From positions 1 through 64,000 of the forward strand of contig NC_011297.1 in assembly GCF_000020965.1 (NCBI RefSeq): a DNA stretch of 64,000 bases. Reading direction: 5' to 3'. How positions within the stretch are numbered: the stretch's first letter is position 1; the number at the start of each line of letters is the position of its first letter. A program made the position numbers and the translations under genes. The stretch is from Dictyoglomus thermophilum H-6-12 (GTDB lineage: Bacteria > Dictyoglomota > Dictyoglomia > Dictyoglomales > Dictyoglomaceae). Below are positions 42,685 to 52,405 of the stretch, in pieces. The notes below the pieces were generated by a model. It was given only the letters and a program-made list of their open reading frames with translations. It searched no databases and was not told the DNA's origin.

Positions 42685-44421
42685 ATGTTTAAGTTTCAAG
42701 ACTTAAAAATAAGAGAAAAGTTAATACTATCTTTCTTAGTGGTATCTTTTATACCAATACTAGTATTAGGTGCTGTAACAATTATTCATTTTAGGAATTT
42801 TGCCTTAAATTCCTCTGCAAAAGAAATTTACAATGAACTAAGTTTTGCAAAATTTAAGATTATGGAAATGACTAATGAGGCAGTAAATATAGCAAATAAA
42901 TTAATGATTGATCAAAGATTAAAGGAAATTTTGCTTTACCGATATAAGTCACCCTTAGAAGCTTATTTAAAGTACTCTCAGTATAAAGATATAGAAAACT
43001 ATAAAACCTTATATGCAAACTCTATTTATCGTATAAGGATATATTCCGAAAATCCTACTATTTTAGAAAATGGGGTGTTCTATAAGGCTACTAAAAAAAT
43101 TAAGGAAAAAGATTGGTATAAACTTGCAGTTAATCTTAATGGTTTTATTATATGGGATTTGGTTCGTCAGGATGAGGACATTTATTCGGATTACTATTTT
43201 AGCCTTATAAGGCTACTAAGGGATGTTTATAATGAGAGATTTGGAGTTTTGGTAATTAATTTGAATAAGTTAGAGATGAAAAGTATACTTAATCATACTT
43301 CTTATGACACTCTATTAGTTAATAGTGATGGTCTTGTCATTTTCAGTAATAAGGAAGATTTTATAGGAAAGACTTTTGATATAGATCTTCAAAGAATTTT
43401 ATCGGACAAAGGATATACTTATGATTTAAACAATAAAAAATATCTAGTTTTTGGAGTATACCTTCCATTAACGGGCTATAATAAAGATTTTTACCTTGTT
43501 TCTATGGTTCCCATGGAGATAATTATGAGAGAGCCTCAAAGAATGCAAAGATTTGCTTTAACGATGGTTTTTATTGCTTTTGCTGGATCAATGTTTTTTA
43601 CAGGCATCTTCTCGAGAAGTGTAAGTAGAAGGATAGGAATTTTAAACAAAGCAGTAGACAAAATATCTCATGGGAATTGGGATTTAGATATTCCTTTGCA
43701 GGGTGGAGATGAAATAGGAAGACTCTCTGAAAATGTAAAGATGATGGCAAAGAATATTAAAAGATTAAATGAGCTTCTGATGAAACAAAAAGATATGAAA
43801 TTTAAGGTTTTAACCAATCAACTTAATCCTCATTTCTTGTTTAATACGTTAGAAACCATACATATGATGGCTGTATGTAATGAACAAAAAGAAATTGCTG
43901 ATATGGTTTTAAAATTAGGAAAAATTCTTAGGAAAACAATAGAATCAAAAGGTACTCCTATAAAGCTTGAATCTGAAATAGAGCTTGTTAAGAGCTATTT
44001 AGAAATTCAAAAGTATAGATTGGGAAGATTGAATTATGATATAGAAATTCTTACAGATATAAGTGAAATCTATGTTCTACCTTTTTTGATTCAACCGATA
44101 GTAGAAAACTCTATTATTCATGGTCTGGAAAATAAAAAAGATGGTGGCTTTATAAAGATAAAGATATTTAAAGAGGATGAAAGACTTATAATCTCAGTAG
44201 AAGATAATGGGATAGGCATGAGTAAAGAAAAAATCGAAAGTTTATTATCTAATTCTGATGGTGAAAGTTCTAAAATCGGTATGAGAAATACTTTAGAAAG
44301 AATCAAGTTATTTTATGGGGAAGAGTATGGGATTAATATAGAAAGCTCTGAAGGTAATGGTACAAGGGTAGATATAATTCTGCCGTATCCACCTAGGAGG
44401 GAGATGGGAGATGTATTATAA
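42685..44421 (+). CDS. Sensor histidine kinase, YesM/LytS type
   Basis: Membrane helix 1 (about 14-32) and helix 2 (about 291-310) flank a large extracytoplasmic sensor domain (about 33-290). A HAMP linker (about 312-365) leads to the His_kinase domain, with the phosphorylated histidine in QLNPHFLFNTLETIHMMAV (near residue 392). The ATPase part has VENSIIHGLENK (N box) and VEDNGIGMS (G1 box). This architecture is that of YesM, which senses sugars. It overlaps the response regulator by 11 bases. Confidence 0.92.
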   Translation: MFKFQDLKIREKLILSFLVVSFIPILVLGAVTIIHFRNFALNSSAKEIYNELSFAKFKIMEMTNEAVNIANKLMIDQRLKEILLYRYKSPLEAYLKYSQYKDIENYKTLYANSIYRIRIYSENPTILENGVFYKATKKIKEKDWYKLAVNLNGFIIWDLVRQDEDIYSDYYFSLIRLLRDVYNERFGVLVINLNKLEMKSILNHTSYDTLLVNSDGLVIFSNKEDFIGKTFDIDLQRILSDKGYTYDLNNKKYLVFGVYLPLTGYNKDFYLVSMVPMEIIMREPQRMQRFALTMVFIAFAGSMFFTGIFSRSVSRRIGILNKAVDKISHGNWDLDIPLQGGDEIGRLSENVKMMAKNIKRLNELLMKQKDMKFKVLTNQLNPHFLFNTLETIHMMAVCNEQKEIADMVLKLGKILRKTIESKGTPIKLESEIELVKSYLEIQKYRLGRLNYDIEILTDISEIYVLPFLIQPIVENSIIHGLENKKDGGFIKIKIFKEDERLIISVEDNGIGMSKEKIESLLSNSDGESSKIGMRNTLERIKLFYGEEYGINIESSEGNGTRVDIILPYPPRREMGDVL

Positions 44422-45901
44422 AGTTCTTATAGCAGATGACGAGCCTGTGATAAGACAGGGTTTAAAAAAGATTGTGAACTGGAATGCTCTGGGATTTAAA
44501 ATTGTGGGGGAGGCAGAGGATGGGGTTGAAGCTTTGGATAAGGTGCGTAAGCTTGATCCTGATCTATGTGTTATAGACATAAGAATGCCAGGTATGGATG
44601 GGCTTGAATTGATTTCAGAGATAAGAAAATCTAAAAGCGAGATTAAGATAATTATTCTTACAGGGTATCCCGAATTTGAATATGCCCAAAAAGCAATCAG
44701 TTTAGGAGTTCAGAGTTATATGTTAAAGCCTGTAGATCCGCAGATTCTTAAGGATGAATTAACAAAAATTTATGAGGATTTAGAAAGGAAAAAATTTTTG
44801 TTTGAGGGATCTAAAGAGAAGATTCTGGAGAAACTTTTAAAGGGTCAGATAAGCTTGACTGAGAAAGATGTAAGCAAGTTACTTAATTTTGACCTTTCTT
44901 GGGACTCTTATCAGGTAGTTTTGATGTCTTCAGATAATGAAAATGTAGATAAGTATGAAATTTCCCAAGAATTAAAAAAATTTTTTCCTATTTCTTTCAT
45001 GATAGATGGAACCTTAGGTTTTGTGATAGAAGACTTTAAAAAGGATAATAGAAAAATAACATCTCTTAGAAATCACTTAAAAAATAAATTCAAAGAGTAT
45101 TTTATCTTTTCAGTTGGAGATAAGGTTCTTTCTATTTCTCAAATTAACTATTCTTATGAAACCGCTCTTTCTTTGCTTCGTAAAAGATTTTTATGGGAAA
45201 ATAAAGGCTTTTTATTATACCCATGTAAGAAAGTTAACGTAAATAATTTTACCCATGTTGATATAACTGATGAAGTAATCTGTGCTCTGGAATCTTGTGA
45301 TTTTATTAAATTGGAAACTTTATTAGAGAAAAAAATGAGATACCACATGATGAGAGAAGAACAGGAACAAGAGATTAAATTAAGTTATTTCGAATTATAT
45401 ATAAATGTAATTACTGCCTTTCTAAAAAAATATCCCAAATTTAAGGAATATTCTTCAAAATATTTGAAAAAGAGATTGTTTGAAGGATTTTATTCTAAAA
45501 GAACTCTTTTAGATTTACACAATTATGTAAAAGATCTACTATTAGAATTATCAAAAGATCTTTTTGATATTTTGGGAACTTCTCCTCTTGGAAAGATTGC
45601 GGAATATATAGAGGCTAATTATTATAAGGATTTAAGGTTAAGAGAAATTGCTAAAGAATTTGGCTATAATCCATGTTATCTTGGAAAGATTTTTAGAAAG
45701 TATATGGGAGAGAATTTTAACACCTATTTAGATAAGGTAAGAGTAAATAAGGCAAAAGAACTCCTAATAAGTGGAGGAAAGGTAGGAGAGGTAGCAGAAA
45801 GGGTAGGCTATAAAGATATAGATTATTTTATTATGAAGTTTAAGAAATATACGGGAAAAACTCCCAAAAACTATATTAAAGAGATAACAGGTTCACTTTA
45901 A
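44411..45901 (+). CDS. Response regulator with AraC-type DNA-binding domain, YesN type
   Basis: The receiver domain has the acidic pair (ADDEPVIRQG, about 8-17), the phospho-aspartate in VIDIRMPGMDG (near 56) and the lysine in YMLKPVDP (near 105). A middle region (about 135-390) is a linker of the YesN class. The C-terminal 100 residues have two helix-turn-helix motifs (LRLREIAKEFGYNPCYLGKIFRKYMG and VGEVAERVGYKDIDYFIMKFKKYTGKTP). It is likely to activate the divergent sugar importer. Confidence 0.93.
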   Translation: MYYKVLIADDEPVIRQGLKKIVNWNALGFKIVGEAEDGVEALDKVRKLDPDLCVIDIRMPGMDGLELISEIRKSKSEIKIIILTGYPEFEYAQKAISLGVQSYMLKPVDPQILKDELTKIYEDLERKKFLFEGSKEKILEKLLKGQISLTEKDVSKLLNFDLSWDSYQVVLMSSDNENVDKYEISQELKKFFPISFMIDGTLGFVIEDFKKDNRKITSLRNHLKNKFKEYFIFSVGDKVLSISQINYSYETALSLLRKRFLWENKGFLLYPCKKVNVNNFTHVDITDEVICALESCDFIKLETLLEKKMRYHMMREEQEQEIKLSYFELYINVITAFLKKYPKFKEYSSKYLKKRLFEGFYSKRTLLDLHNYVKDLLLELSKDLFDILGTSPLGKIAEYIEANYYKDLRLREIAKEFGYNPCYLGKIFRKYMGENFNTYLDKVRVNKAKELLISGGKVGEVAERVGYKDIDYFIMKFKKYTGKTPKNYIKEITGSL

Positions 45902-46313
45902 AATTTGTGCTTATTTTCTGAATTTTTCCTCTTGAGCATTTTGTTACAATTGGAAATCTATTTTAATTATGTATTTTACTATATTTTTTGAGATCGACAG
46001 AAAATGTAACAAAAATTTTAAGGGAAAAACGGATAAAATGTAGGTAAATACTATTTTTCATTTAATTTTAACCCCTAAAATGTCATAAATTGTGTTGATA
46101 TCTAATTTGGACTTTATTTTATCTTATTCTTAAAAGTTTATTTTTCTGTCGACCTCCAATAACCCCAAAACCCCGGGGGATCGACAGAAAAGTAATTTTT
46201 AGCATGAAATCCTCTTTACTACTTAATTTTTTTGTGATATATTATCCTTAAAATTGTAGCTTTCCTATGAGGGTATTAAAATAAATTTTGTAGCGTTTAT
46301 GTAGTGTTAACGA
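45902..46313 (+). promoter_or_regulatory. CRISPR leader region
   Basis: This AT-rich 412-base stretch has no gene. TCGACAGAAAA occurs at 45994-46004 and 46181-46191 and inverted at 46142-46152, the last two forming an inverted repeat around a C/G-rich core with CCCCAAAACCCCGGGGG. This type of motif is seen in leaders of other thermophile arrays with GAAAC-ending repeats. The array reads away from it on the + strand. Confidence 0.75.
46252..46296 (+). repeat. Degenerate CRISPR repeat relics next to the leader
   Basis: 46252-46282 aligns with the repeat: TTGTAGC, CCTAT, AGGG, ATT and AAA are kept in order. At 46287-46296 TTTGTAGCGT matches repeat positions 2-11 exactly, 17 bases before the first true repeat. 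They look like decayed repeats or integration-anchoring sequence. Confidence 0.6.
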
Positions 46314-49300
46314 GTTTGTAGCGTGCCTATAAGGGATTGAAACAGTGATAGTGGAAAAGTACAAAGTGGATCTTTGTTCGTTTGTAGCGTGCCTATAAGG
46401 GATTGAAACAGCTTTTCAAAAATCTGATATGCTCTTGTCCTAGAGTTTGTAGCGTGCCTATAAGGGATTGAAACAATGTAAACATAAGTGATATATATGT
46501 AACAGTAATTGTTTGTAGCGTGCCTATAAGGGATTGAAACTTAGTTGCGAAGTTCATTCTTAAAAAAGTTAAACCTGTTTGTAGCGTGCCTATAAGGGAT
46601 TGAAACGGTACAGTTAGGAATGAATATGCAAGGCACTTTTAACTCGTTTGTAGCGTGCCTATAAGGGATTGAAACAGCTCTCCCAAGATGGCTAATAAAG
46701 GGGGTTAGAAAAGTTTGTAGCGTGCCTATAAGGGATTGAAACAAATTTACAGGAATAAGAAGCAAGATTTTTACTTTTGTTTGTAGCGTGCCTATAAGGG
46801 ATTGAAACTGGAAACTTTTTTTAGCCCCGTATCCTATGAATTGCGTTTGTAGCGTGCCTATAAGGGATTGAAACGTGTAATACCAAAAAGAGTCTAATAA
46901 ATCATTTGGCGTTTGTAGCGTGCCTATAAGGGATTGAAACTATAATTTGTGAATAAACTACAAATGACCAATCGTTGTTTGTAGCGTGCCTATAAGGGAT
47001 TGAAACCTCCCTGATTTTATGTACGAAGCTGACGTTATTTTTGTTTGTAGCGTGCCTATAAGGGATTGAAACGGTGCAAAACCTCCCGTATCAACCAAAA
47101 AAATTGCGGTTTGTAGCGTGCCTATAAGGGATTGAAACAGGAGGTGATATAGAGGTGAGGATAAGAAAGATCACAGTTTGTAGCGTGCCTATAAGGGATT
47201 GAAACATATCTCTCTTATGCGGGGAAGAGCGACACCACGTAGGTTTGTAGCGTGCCTATAAGGGATTGAAACAAGCCCCCCAGCTTTCCAAAGATGAGTA
47301 AGCCTAGAAGGTTTGTAGCGTGCCTATAAGGGATTGAAACTTGTCCTCTCACCTCCCTATCACATAACAAGTTAACTTGTTTGTAGCGTGCCTATAAGGG
47401 ATTGAAACTATATCGTTTCAAAATCAATCCCAACGTTGCAATTCCGTTTGTAGCGTGCCTATAAGGGATTGAAACGGAGAAGCCTATTCAGAAGCCTGAG
47501 ATGATCCGCATAGTTTGTAGCGTGCCTATAAGGGATTGAAACCTTTTTCTACCGCCCTTATTCTTTTCCTTATTTTTCCTGTTTGTAGCGTGCCTATAAG
47601 GGATTGAAACATTTGACTGATGAGGAATGGGAGAAGGCGAGAAGGCAGTTTGTAGCGTGCCTATAAGGGATTGAAACTTTTACCCTTCTCCTTTCATTTT
47701 CTATTTTTGTAATGTTTGTAGCGTGCCTATAAGGGATTGAAACAAAAATAAAAAAAGTAGGTGAAAAAGAATGTTATATCGTTTGTAGCGTGCCTATAAG
47801 GGATTGAAACGGTGCAAAACCTCCCGTATCAACCAAAAAAATTGCGGTTTGTAGCGTGCCTATAAGGGATTGAAACGTCTCTTCTTTTTAGGTGTAGCTT
47901 TTTGTAACCCTTGTTTGTAGCGTGCCTATAAGGGATTGAAACAGGTTGGACATGCGTTCCCAATCTGCGAAGAATACAAAGTTTGTAGCGTGCCTATAAG
48001 GGATTGAAACGAGGTAGAGCTTGCAGTTCCTTTTGCGCCGTTCCTTGTTTGTAGCGTGCCTATAAGGGATTGAAACAAGCTTTGGCAAAAGATAAAAATA
48101 GAAGTAGCACTGGTTTGTAGCGTGCCTATAAGGGATTGAAACTTGCTTTTCGTAGTGTAAGGTCAATTGTGCCGTAGGTGTTTGTAGCGTGCCTATAAGG
48201 GATTGAAACAGTGGTGTGGGAAGTTCTAAACTAAACCAGTGATAAGTTTGTAGCGTGCCTATAAGGGATTGAAACAGAGATAAATCTTTCTGAACGATAC
48301 ATTGCGAGGAGGTTTGTAGCGTGCCTATAAGGGATTGAAACCGGAGTGTTAGGGTCAAAATTGGAGTGTTTTTCCAGGTTTGTAGCGTGCCTATAAGGGA
48401 TTGAAACGATGGACTGGTAGAGAATATACATATTACGAAAGGGGTTTGTAGCGTGCCTATAAGGGATTGAAACTTGCGCTTCTAAGAGTTTTCATAGGGG
48501 GGAGGTAGAGTTTGTAGCGTGCCTATAAGGGATTGAAACTGGGACGGCTTGCGCCGTCCCAAGTTAAAACTCACAGTTTGTAGCGTGCCTATAAGGGATT
48601 GAAACAATAAAAAAAGGAGGAATGTAAAAAATGGCTGAACAAAAACGTTTGTAGCGTGCCTATAAGGGATTGAAACGGAAGTTCTCTCGATATGCCTTAA
48701 ATTCATTCACAAGTTTGTAGCGTGCCTATAAGGGATTGAAACTCAAGATCTTGCCAGTGTATGCAGAACTGAATTCAAGTTTGTAGCGTGCCTATAAGGG
48801 ATTGAAACAGCTTCTCTAATAGCTCTATGATCTCTGGATAGACTAGTTTGTAGCGTGCCTATAAGGGATTGAAACCAGTAGGATTTTGGAGGATAGACAG
48901 CACATATGGGAGTTTGTAGCGTGCCTATAAGGGATTGAAACCGTAGAACAGGTGAAGGAGTGGAAAAGAAGTTTAGAGCGTTTGTAGCGTGCCTATAAGG
49001 GATTGAAACTCTTTGCTCCTGGTTTACACCACTCAGGAGCAAAATCGTTTGTAGCGTGCCTATAAGGGATTGAAACTGTTCTGTACGCTCTTTATGTAGA
49101 TACCAGCCTGTTGTTTGTAGCGTGCCTATAAGGGATTGAAACTGCGCTCTTCGTTTGCTTTCGAGAGCGTTCTGCCTACTGTTTGTAGCGTGCCTATAAG
49201 GGATTGAAACGAGGAACCGCAGAAAGACAAAACGTACGTTATAGGCGTTTGTAGCGTGCCTATAAGGGATTGAAACGACATCTTTTTATGAAACCTAAAC

Positions 49301-50329
49301 AAATTCTTATTTGTTTGTAGCGTGCCTATAAGGGATTGAAACCTACTTATCCAGACCCTGAGAAAAAAGAAATTTTCAGTTTGTAGCGTGCCTATAAGGG
49401 ATTGAAACTTTGCCCGACAATACTCTATCATTTCTTTTAATTCTTTGTTTGTAGCGTGCCTATAAGGGATTGAAACAAAACTTGAAAAATTTTCTTAAAA
49501 ATATGGCTAAAGCGTTTGTAGCGTGCCTATAAGGGATTGAAACCCATTGTGCCAATAGGAGCTTCAGGTCTTTCGTCCGTTTGTAGCGTGCCTATAAGGG
49601 ATTGAAACATTTTGGCAGTTAAAACATCAAGCTTTTGGAGAAGTGTTTGTAGCGTGCCTATAAGGGATTGAAACTATGATTTGAGAATATGCAAGGTAAG
49701 ACCAATCGTTGTTTGTAGCGTGCCTATAAGGGATTGAAACTAAGCCTTTGTGCTTCTTCATAAGGAAATCCTGCTAGTTTGTAGCGTGCCTATAAGGGAT
49801 TGAAACCTACGTTTGCAAGTAGCGGTATGCTATTTAATAGTCGTTTGTAGCGTGCCTATAAGGGATTGAAACACCTCAACCCTACCATAAATATCAACCT
49901 CATCTCCCGTTTGTAGCGTGCCTATAAGGGATTGAAACTTGCATACGGCGCCAAGAAGGAGAACCTAAACAAAAGTTTGTAGCGTGCCTATAAGGGATTG
50001 AAACCAAGGCATATAGGGAAGGGATTACGGATGTCTGGGGGTTTGTAGCGTGCCTATAAGGGATTGAAACTTGAATGGGACTTGGGTATCGAGCAAATAA
50101 GACATAAGTTTGTAGCGTGCCTATAAGGGATTGAAACAAGAAAAAGAGGGGAAGGAGAGCCCAAGGAGAAAACGTTTGTAGCGTGCCTATAAGGGATTGA
50201 AACATAATGAAATCTTTAAGCTTTTCTTTTGTTCTCCTTGTTTGTAGCGTGCCTATAAGGGATTGAAACGGATAACCAAGCACATCATCGGCAAATTTAG
50301 GATCTGTTTGTAGCGTGCCTATAAGGGAT
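46314..50329 (+). CRISPR. CRISPR array: 61 repeats, 60 spacers
   Basis: A 30-base repeat beginning GTTTGTAGCGTGCCTATAAG and ending GGATTGAAAC recurs at 46314, 46380, 46445 and so on to 50306. Sixty copies appear identical; the 61st (50306-50329) keeps only its first 24 bases. Spacers are 35-41 bases, mostly 36-38. Orientation follows from the GAAAC end, the leader on the left and the broken repeat on the right. The spacer at 47073-47108 is identical to that at 47811-47846. No cas gene is in the window. Repeat type and spacer length suggest a type I-B or type III system, which is inference. Confidence 0.98.
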
Positions 50330-50331
50330 AT

Positions 50332-50348
50332 GGTGTCAAAATTTGACC
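50332..50348 (+). repeat. Copy B of the dispersed motif, at the cut CRISPR repeat
   Basis: GGTGTCAAAATTTGACC is nearly palindromic and begins two bases after the truncated last repeat. It matches copy C (58090-58106, other strand) at 15 of 17 positions. Confidence 0.5.
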
Positions 50349-50411
50349 TTTTGTGGTCTCTTGAATGTAAAAAAAAGATAGAATGTAAAAATATAAGAAG
50401 GGCAAATCTCC

Positions 50412-51818
50412 TTATCTTCCTAAGATCTTAAATGTTATAGGATAGTTTAATTTTTCTACCTTAGGAATCTTCACCTTTAATCCTTCTTCACTTCTCTCAA
50501 ATCCAACTTCTCCTTTTAACTCCAAAATTTCCACCTTTGCTATTTCCTTTTGATAAAGGGTAAGGTCAGTACTTAGAGATTTTATTATTACCTCATCTTT
50601 TTCTGGTTTGTTCATAAGAATTGCATAAAGAATATCTCCCTTGGTGGTAAATCTAAAATCTTTGTCGGTGTAAATAACCTCTTTTTCACTGAAAGATCCT
50701 ACATTCCCTTTGGTAGGTCCTTCTCCGTAAATTCTCCAGGGCCTTGAGCCGTATATGGCTTCGCCATTTATAAGTAGCCATTCTCCTATCTCAAGGAGGG
50801 TCTTTTGAGCAGGCTCTGGTATTGTACCGTCTGCTTTTGGTCCTACATTTAGTAGAAGGTTCCCATTTTTGCTTACTATATCTACAAGTTCCCATATTAT
50901 TTCTTTTGCAGGCTTATAAATGTCATTTTCTATGTATCCCCAGGATAGTCTGGATATGGATGTATCGGTCTGCCAATATATAGGATCAATATCTCCTAAC
51001 TTTCCTCTTTCCACATCAAAAACAGCGCATTCTCTTGGTACTGCATTTAATTTATAGTTTATTACTACTCCTTTTCCCCATTCATGGGCTCTGTTGTAGT
51101 AATAAGCAAAAAACTTTTTAAGGTATGGTTCAAAGGCAGGTTGTTCTATCCACCAGTCAAAGTATACAAGTTGAGGTTGATATTTATCTACTATCTCAAA
51201 GAGGCGAAGGAGCCAATCCTCTAAAAATTCTTCGTTAGGTTGCATAGACTCTGGTTGGGCAGGCCCATAGAGGTCAAAGTACTCTTTGTCTCTTACATCA
51301 GAGTCAAATTTCATTCCTTCATGAAAAAACCACCAATGTTCTGCTCTATGATAAGATACTCCAAAGGTAAGAAAATTATCTCTTACTGCTTTTGCTAGTT
51401 CTCCAATAATATCCCTTTTAGGTCCCATTTTGCTTGCGCACCATCTTGTAAAACTACAGTCGTACATGGCAAAGCCATCATGATGTTCTGCTACTGGTAC
51501 TACATATTTTGCACCTGCCTTTTTGAACAGATCTGCCCATTCGTAGGGGTCAAACTTTTCGGCCTTAAATAGGGGAATAAAATCTTTGTATCCAAACTTT
51601 TTGTGTTCACCATAAGTTTTTAAATGATGTTCATATTCAGGGCTTCCTTCTACATACATATTTCTTGAATACCATTCACTTCCAAAGGCAGGGACAGCAT
51701 ATACTCCATAGTGTATAAAAATTCCAAATTTAGCATCTTTATACCATTCGGGAATTTTATAGTTTTTCAATGATTCCCAAGTGGGTTCAAAAGGACCTTC
51801 TGGCATTTTATATTTCAT
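50412..51818 (-). CDS. Alpha-L-fucosidase, glycoside hydrolase family 29
   Basis: The GH29 N-terminal motif EWYKDAKFGIFIHYGVYAVPAFGSEWYSRNMY (about 24-55) and KYVVPVAEHHDGFAMYDC are unmistakable. The nucleophile aspartate lies in QLVYFDWWIEQPAF (near residue 215). LLNVGPKADGTIPEPAQ is the standard end of the barrel, followed by a beta domain. There is no signal peptide, so it acts in the cytosol. The ATG at 51818 is chosen because GGAGG lies just upstream; the frame extends further but without a ribosome site. Confidence 0.92.
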   Translation of the reverse strand: MKYKMPEGPFEPTWESLKNYKIPEWYKDAKFGIFIHYGVYAVPAFGSEWYSRNMYVEGSPEYEHHLKTYGEHKKFGYKDFIPLFKAEKFDPYEWADLFKKAGAKYVVPVAEHHDGFAMYDCSFTRWCASKMGPKRDIIGELAKAVRDNFLTFGVSYHRAEHWWFFHEGMKFDSDVRDKEYFDLYGPAQPESMQPNEEFLEDWLLRLFEIVDKYQPQLVYFDWWIEQPAFEPYLKKFFAYYYNRAHEWGKGVVINYKLNAVPRECAVFDVERGKLGDIDPIYWQTDTSISRLSWGYIENDIYKPAKEIIWELVDIVSKNGNLLLNVGPKADGTIPEPAQKTLLEIGEWLLINGEAIYGSRPWRIYGEGPTKGNVGSFSEKEVIYTDKDFRFTTKGDILYAILMNKPEKDEVIIKSLSTDLTLYQKEIAKVEILELKGEVGFERSEEGLKVKIPKVEKLNYPITFKILGR

Positions 51819-51856
51819 ACATTGTCCTCCTTTAAAATTTTTTAATATAAATAGAA

Positions 51857-51885
51857 TTGTTATCTTCTTATTTTGATTATATAAT
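51857..51885 (+). promoter_or_regulatory. Promoter of the crcB operon
   Basis: TTGTTA (51857-51862) and TATAAT (51880-51885) have a 17-base spacer; transcription would begin just before the riboswitch. Confidence 0.7.
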
Positions 51886-51892
51886 ATCACAA

Positions 51893-51979
51893 GTGGCGAT
51901 GGAGTCCGCCATATAATTGCCGATAAAGGCTGATGACTCCTACTTATGTTGTGTAAAGCAACATAGGTAGGAGTTTTTT
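51893..51979 (+). ncRNA. Fluoride riboswitch (crcB motif) with terminator
   Basis: The conserved aptamer core is present: GGCGATGGAGTCCGCCATA (51895-51913), then the GCC/GGC helix and CTGATGACTCCTAC. The 3' part overlaps a long terminator stem (about 51937-51973: CTCCTAC...GTAGGAG) with a T run. Fluoride binding would hold the aptamer and prevent the terminator. It lies directly before two crcB genes, its classical target. Confidence 0.95.
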
Positions 51980-52006
51980 ATTTTTATTGGAAAGGAGGCT
52001 AACTGG

Positions 52007-52405
52007 GTGAAAAATATTATTGCAATTTCTATTGGAGCCTTCTTTGGAGCTGTTTGTAGATTTGCTATATCTCGGTTAAATTTTGGTTCTTTTCCTCTTA
52101 CTACACTTTTTGTAAATGTTTTAGGTAGCTTTATTTTAGGACTTATTACAGAAATAATATTAGAGCATATAAGGATGACAGAGACATTGAGACATATGAT
52201 AATAACAGGTTTTATAAGTAGTTTTACTACTTTTTCTAGTTTTATCCTTGAAATTATAGAACTCTTGATTAGGGGTGAAATTACAATTGCTATTTTATAT
52301 CCTATTTCTTCTATTTTGTTGGGACTTTTGGCTTTCATATTAGGGGTTAGGATGGCAGGGGTTATCTCTGTAAAGCAGAGAAAGGAGGAGTGTGAACTGA
52401 TATGA
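52007..52405 (+). CDS. crcB: Fluoride channel CrcB/Fluc, first copy
   Basis: Four membrane helices in 132 residues with the Fluc signatures GAFFGAVCRFAISR (about 10-23), LFVNVLGSFILG (about 34-45, with the conserved asparagine) and TGFISSFTTFSSF (about 67-79, the fluoride-coordinating phenylalanines). It exports fluoride. The GTG start follows AAAGGAGG. A second homologue follows with a four-base overlap, so the working channel may be a heterodimer. Confidence 0.93.
   Translation: MKNIIAISIGAFFGAVCRFAISRLNFGSFPLTTLFVNVLGSFILGLITEIILEHIRMTETLRHMIITGFISSFTTFSSFILEIIELLIRGEITIAILYPISSILLGLLAFILGVRMAGVISVKQRKEECELI

Noticed and set aside
45902-46313. Possible short genes between the response regulator and the array
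   Set aside because: No frame with a ribosome site and plausible composition was seen; the TCGACAGAAAA motifs and position fit a CRISPR leader.
46541-50283. Several minus-strand frames with repeated SIPYRHATN or FQSLIGTLQT peptides
   Set aside because: These are translations of the CRISPR repeats and not genes.
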